This document shows positions 40,999-43,889 of a DNA stretch of 43,889 nucleotides, one piece after another (position 1 is the first letter of the stretch; the number at the start of each line of letters is the position of its first letter). Origin of the DNA: an uncultured Lachnospiraceae bacterium (GTDB lineage: Bacteria > Bacillota > Clostridia > Lachnospirales > Lachnospiraceae); the NCBI GenBank assembly GCA_910588815.1, contig CAJUQY010000021.1, positions 1-43,889 of the forward strand, given 5' to 3'. The translations under genes were made by a program, and so were the position numbers. The notes beneath the pieces are model-generated. The model was not told the origin of the DNA, did not search any database, and saw only the letters and a list, made by a program, of their open reading frames with translations.

Positions 40999-42297
40999 GT
41001 GAATAGAAACAGAATTTTAGTCACAGTGGGTTGTGTGTGTGCATCTGTAATGATAGTGGGGGCTTCTCCTGTAAAGGCAGCAAACAAGGTTGAGATTGAT
41101 TCCGCGGTGGCAGGCCTTTCCGTGGCGATGAATAATTTTTATGCCGGGACGGAGAATCCGGAGGACGAGTTAAAGGATTATCTGCAGAGTGCACCGGCGC
41201 CGGCACCGGCGCCTGCAGAGGCGGAGCCTGAGCAGCAGCCTGAGCCTGAGAAAGAGCCTTCCCCTTATGAGAATATCGCGGTATCTCAGGTTGGCGATGA
41301 TGAACAATATGTGAATATCCGGACAGATGCAAATGTTGATTCGGACATTGTGGGAAAGATTTATAACAATTGTGCGGCGACCATTCTGGATACGATTTCC
41401 ACAGAGGATGGCGACTGGTACAAGATCAAATCCGGTTCTGTGGAAGGATACATGAAGGCTGATTATTTTGTGACCGGCGATGAGGCAGAGCAGGTTGCCA
41501 TGGAGATTGGCAAGAGCTATGCGGAGGTATCCGAGGGCGGCCTGAGGCTGAGAGAGGAGCCCACCACGGAGAGCGGTGTCATCGATACCCTGTGGCAGGG
41601 CGATATCTATACGGTGACAGAGCAGCAGGATGATTTTGTGAAGCTTTCTCTCGGACAGGACGACGACGGAAATGACGTGGCAGGATATGTTGCGAAAGAG
41701 TACGTGAATACATATGTGAAGTTTGACGAGGCCATTTCCCTTGAGGAAGAGAAGGCTATAGAGGAAGAGAAAGCCAGACTGGAAAAGGAAGCCGAGGAAG
41801 CGGCGGAAGAGCTTGAGAGAGTCAGGGAGCAGGAGCGGAGAGCGGAAGCTTCCAGAAATGAGACATCGGAAACACGGGCTCCGGAAACGCAGGCTCCCGA
41901 GACACAGGCTCCGGAACCGCCTGCAGTGGATGTCTCTAATGCCAGCAGAGATGCGGTTGTGGCTTATGCGAAGCAGTTTGTGGGATGCCCTTATGTCTAT
42001 GGCGGAAACAGCCTGTCCGGCGGTACGGACTGCTCCGGATTTACGAGGGGCGTGTATGCGCAGTTTGGTATCAGCCTTCCGAGGACTTCCGGTTCTCAGG
42101 CAAATGTGGGCAGACGGATTTCTGTCGGTGAGCTGCAGCCCGGCGATTTGATTTTCTATGCGAACGGGTCCAGGATTTATCATGTGGCCATGTATATCGG
42201 CGGAGGCCAGATTATTCATGCGATTGATGAGTCACAGGGAATCGGTATCACCGGCCTGAATACCGGCAGGGTATATACGGCAGTATCTCTTTTCTAA
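40999..42297 (+). CDS. secreted SH3-NlpC/P60 cell-wall hydrolase
   Basis: 432 residues from GTG 40999, set by TGGAGG at 40985-40990; the ATG at 40972 lies inside the leader and has no site. A signal peptide (ILVTVGCVCASVMIVGASPV, about residues 5-24) is followed by a Pro/Ala/Glu linker, two bacterial SH3 domains (YVNIRTDANVDSDIVGKIYN; GGLRLREEPTTESGVIDTLW), a Glu/Lys/Arg-rich coiled-coil linker with PETQA repeats, and the NlpC/P60 domain with Cys345, His395 and His407 (GTDCSGF, YHVAMYIGG, IIHAID). It should cleave the D-Glu/diamino-acid bond of peptidoglycan stem peptides. A close paralogue follows. Confidence 0.95.
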   Translation: MNRNRILVTVGCVCASVMIVGASPVKAANKVEIDSAVAGLSVAMNNFYAGTENPEDELKDYLQSAPAPAPAPAEAEPEQQPEPEKEPSPYENIAVSQVGDDEQYVNIRTDANVDSDIVGKIYNNCAATILDTISTEDGDWYKIKSGSVEGYMKADYFVTGDEAEQVAMEIGKSYAEVSEGGLRLREEPTTESGVIDTLWQGDIYTVTEQQDDFVKLSLGQDDDGNDVAGYVAKEYVNTYVKFDEAISLEEEKAIEEEKARLEKEAEEAAEELERVREQERRAEASRNETSETRAPETQAPETQAPEPPAVDVSNASRDAVVAYAKQFVGCPYVYGGNSLSGGTDCSGFTRGVYAQFGISLPRTSGSQANVGRRISVGELQPGDLIFYANGSRIYHVAMYIGGGQIIHAIDESQGIGITGLNTGRVYTAVSLF

Positions 42298-42313
42298 ATC
42301 AGAAAGTACAGAG

Positions 42314-42341
42314 CGGTACGGCGGACAGCCGTACCGTTTTT
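42314..42341 (+). terminator. terminator after the first NlpC/P60 gene
   Basis: CGGTACGGC, five-base loop, GCCGTACCG, then five T. Confidence 0.9.
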
Positions 42342-42392
42342 ATGTGCAAAGGCCGTGCAGAGGAAACAAGCATTCAGTTTTTGAGCCAGAGG

Positions 42393-42421
42393 TTGACAAG
42401 ACTCTCTGTGCTTGTTATAAT
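42393..42421 (+). promoter_or_regulatory. consensus promoter of the second NlpC/P60 gene
   Basis: TTGACA (42393-42398), 17 bases, TATAAT (42416-42421). Confidence 0.85.
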
Positions 42422-42433
42422 AAAACCTAGAAT

Positions 42434-42450
42434 TGTAACAAAATTGTAAT
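42434..42450 (+). promoter_or_regulatory. WalR-like box before the second NlpC/P60 gene
   Basis: TGTAAC-AAAAT-TGTAAT fits the WalR/YycF consensus TGTWAH-N5-TGTWAH at every position. It begins about 13 bases after the -10, a position that suits repression. Confidence 0.5.
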
Positions 42451-42488
42451 AAATGACGGGGATATACCGCAGTGATTTGGAGGAAAAA

Positions 42489-43790
42489 ATGAGAAAAACG
42501 AGGAAATTGGTTGCAGTGGGTTGTGTCTGTGCGGCGATGGCTATGGGGACAACGGCATTTGCCATGCCCGGTGCGACAAGTTTGGTGACGGTAACGCCCA
42601 GGACGACATCGTCGGCCTCTTCAACTGATACAGAGAAATCTTCAAGGGAGACTGAGGCAGCGCCGGAGACCACGGCCGCTCCGGAACCGGAGACCACGGC
42701 GGCGAATCCGGCAGAGCCGGCTCAGGCGGAATCGGCGTCGGAACAGCCGAACAAGGTGGCGGTAGGAGCGGCATCTCTGACAGCGGCTTCCGGTGTGTCG
42801 GTCGCTGCTTCCGGACCGGAGGGAGCGGTCAGCCAGGCAGCGGTGCAGATGGCGGCGGCGGCGCCGACCAAAGCTCCGTCACCTTATGAAGACGTGGCGG
42901 TCTCTCAGGTAAACGGTGACGATGATTACGTGAATATCCGTGACGCGGCCAATGTGGACGGTGAGATTTTAGGCAAGATCTATAATAATTGTGCGGCGAC
43001 CATTGAGGAGACGGTGGAAACAGAAGACGGTACCTGGTACAAGATCCATTCCGGTTCTGTGGATGGGTACATCAAGGCCGAGTATTTTGTTACAGGCGAA
43101 GAAGCAGAGGAGCTTGCGCTGAAAATCGGCAAGATGTTCGGTTATGTGGAAGAGGGCGGACTCAGAGTGCGCACGGAGCCTACTACAGAGAGCGATATCA
43201 TTACTACCCTCTGGGCCGGTGAGAAATATACGGTTGTGGAGCAGGCGGACGGATTTGTGAAGCTTTCACTGGGCGATGATGACGACGGAAATCCGGTGAC
43301 AGGATATGTTGCCGAGGAATACGTTCAGGTTTATGTGAAATTTGACAAGGCGATCTCTTTGGAAGAAGAGCAGGAGATGATTGCAGAGGCCAAGAGGCGT
43401 GAGGAGGAAGCGGAAGCAGCGAAGAAGAGTTCCAAGAGAGAAGCGGTTGTGGCTTATGCGAAGCAGTTCATCGGCAATCCCTATGTATGGGGCGGCGGTA
43501 GCCTGACAAACGGCACGGACTGCTCCGGATTTACGAGAGGTGTTTTGGGCCATTTCGGTTATGGTCTTTCGAGGACTTCCCGGGCACAGGCCGGAGACGG
43601 GCGGCAGGTGCCTTTGAACAGTGTGGAGCCGGGAGATCTGATCTTCTACGCCAGCGGCGGGCGGATCTATCATGTGGCCCTGTATATCGGCGGCGGCCGG
43701 GTTATTCATGCCATCGACGAGGCACACGGCATCGGGATCTCGTCCATGTATTGGACAACTCCCTGTAGTGCGGTGGATGTGATCGGATAA
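42489..43790 (+). CDS. secreted SH3-NlpC/P60 cell-wall hydrolase, paralogue
   Basis: 433 residues from ATG 42489 (TTGGAGG upstream; the frame is open 12 codons earlier). A signal peptide (LVAVGCVCAAMAMGTTAFAM) is followed by a long Ala/Glu/Thr/Pro linker (about 25-130), two SH3 domains (YVNIRDAANVDGEILGKIYN; GGLRVRTEPTTESDIITTLW), a short charged helix and the NlpC/P60 domain with Cys345, His395 and His407, the same numbers as in the neighbour. The first linker is longer and the second shorter than in the paralogue, so the domain spacing has been redistributed. Likely a peptidoglycan endopeptidase from a recent tandem duplication. Confidence 0.95.
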   Translation: MRKTRKLVAVGCVCAAMAMGTTAFAMPGATSLVTVTPRTTSSASSTDTEKSSRETEAAPETTAAPEPETTAANPAEPAQAESASEQPNKVAVGAASLTAASGVSVAASGPEGAVSQAAVQMAAAAPTKAPSPYEDVAVSQVNGDDDYVNIRDAANVDGEILGKIYNNCAATIEETVETEDGTWYKIHSGSVDGYIKAEYFVTGEEAEELALKIGKMFGYVEEGGLRVRTEPTTESDIITTLWAGEKYTVVEQADGFVKLSLGDDDDGNPVTGYVAEEYVQVYVKFDKAISLEEEQEMIAEAKRREEEAEAAKKSSKREAVVAYAKQFIGNPYVWGGGSLTNGTDCSGFTRGVLGHFGYGLSRTSRAQAGDGRQVPLNSVEPGDLIFYASGGRIYHVALYIGGGRVIHAIDEAHGIGISSMYWTTPCSAVDVIG

Positions 43791-43889
43791 GATATGTGAC
43801 AAAAAAGAATTTTGCAGGGGACATTTCGTATAAGGCGGCACTGGCGGAAATAGCAGGTGCTTAGTGTATGCGTTATTAAGACACGCTCT

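Overview
The window looks like chromosomal DNA of a gut-type Clostridia, most likely a Lachnospiraceae (Clostridium cluster XIVa). The evidence is moderately high GC coding sequence with strong AGGAGG ribosome sites, near-consensus TTGACA-17-TATAAT promoters, a Firmicutes-type rpmG-secE-nusG-rplKA-rplJL block with an L10 leader, ChW (clostridial hydrophobic W) repeats, and many CUT2 sugar transporter, aldolase and sugar kinase genes. No phage, IS, CRISPR, rRNA or tRNA gene was seen.

Layout. 1-1134 is the C-terminal end of a membrane sensor that resembles BlaR1/M56 antirepressors; its front lies outside the window. 1388-3728 is a two-gene DNA-metabolism operon (radical SAM protein plus obligate partner) behind a promoter carrying two LexA-like boxes. 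3870-4265 is a small secreted His-rich protein. 4396-8409 is the ribosomal/transcription block, rich in leader RNAs, terminators and short repeats; rpoBC does not follow rplL. 8501-11356 carries an NhaC-family antiporter and isoaspartyl dipeptidase.

11548-32010 is a large carbohydrate-use region in three regulatory modules: LacI with a fused dihydroxyacetone kinase and a fucose/arabinose isomerase-like enzyme; DeoR with a ribose-type ABC importer, two class II aldolases, an FGGY kinase and a PfkB kinase; and a module with a class III aminotransferase, a tandem class II aldolase/adducin protein, a TetR regulator and a second FGGY kinase. Together these could import a sugar or sugar derivative, isomerise and phosphorylate it, and split it to triose phosphates, with free dihydroxyacetone rescued by the kinase. 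The aminotransferase hints at an amino sugar or an aldehyde product. The substrate cannot be read from sequence. A plsC-like acyltransferase sits between the first two modules.

32007-36225 is a chain of 4-bp-overlapping genes (GtrA, thioredoxin-reductase-like flavoprotein, M16C peptidase) coupled to the second FGGY kinase. 36313-39116 has a PHP phosphatase, a membrane protein and a homocysteine methyltransferase. 39118-43790 is a cell-wall cluster: a ChW-repeat L,D-transpeptidase and two paralogous SH3-NlpC/P60 hydrolases. The two hydrolase genes have very strong promoters and sites resembling WalR boxes just downstream of the -10.

The best candidates for something undescribed are the aminotransferase/aldolase/kinase sugar locus, the thioredoxin-reductase-like protein without a normal NADPH motif, the dispersed repeat inserted in the L10 leader, and the LexA-like and WalR-like regulatory arrangements.
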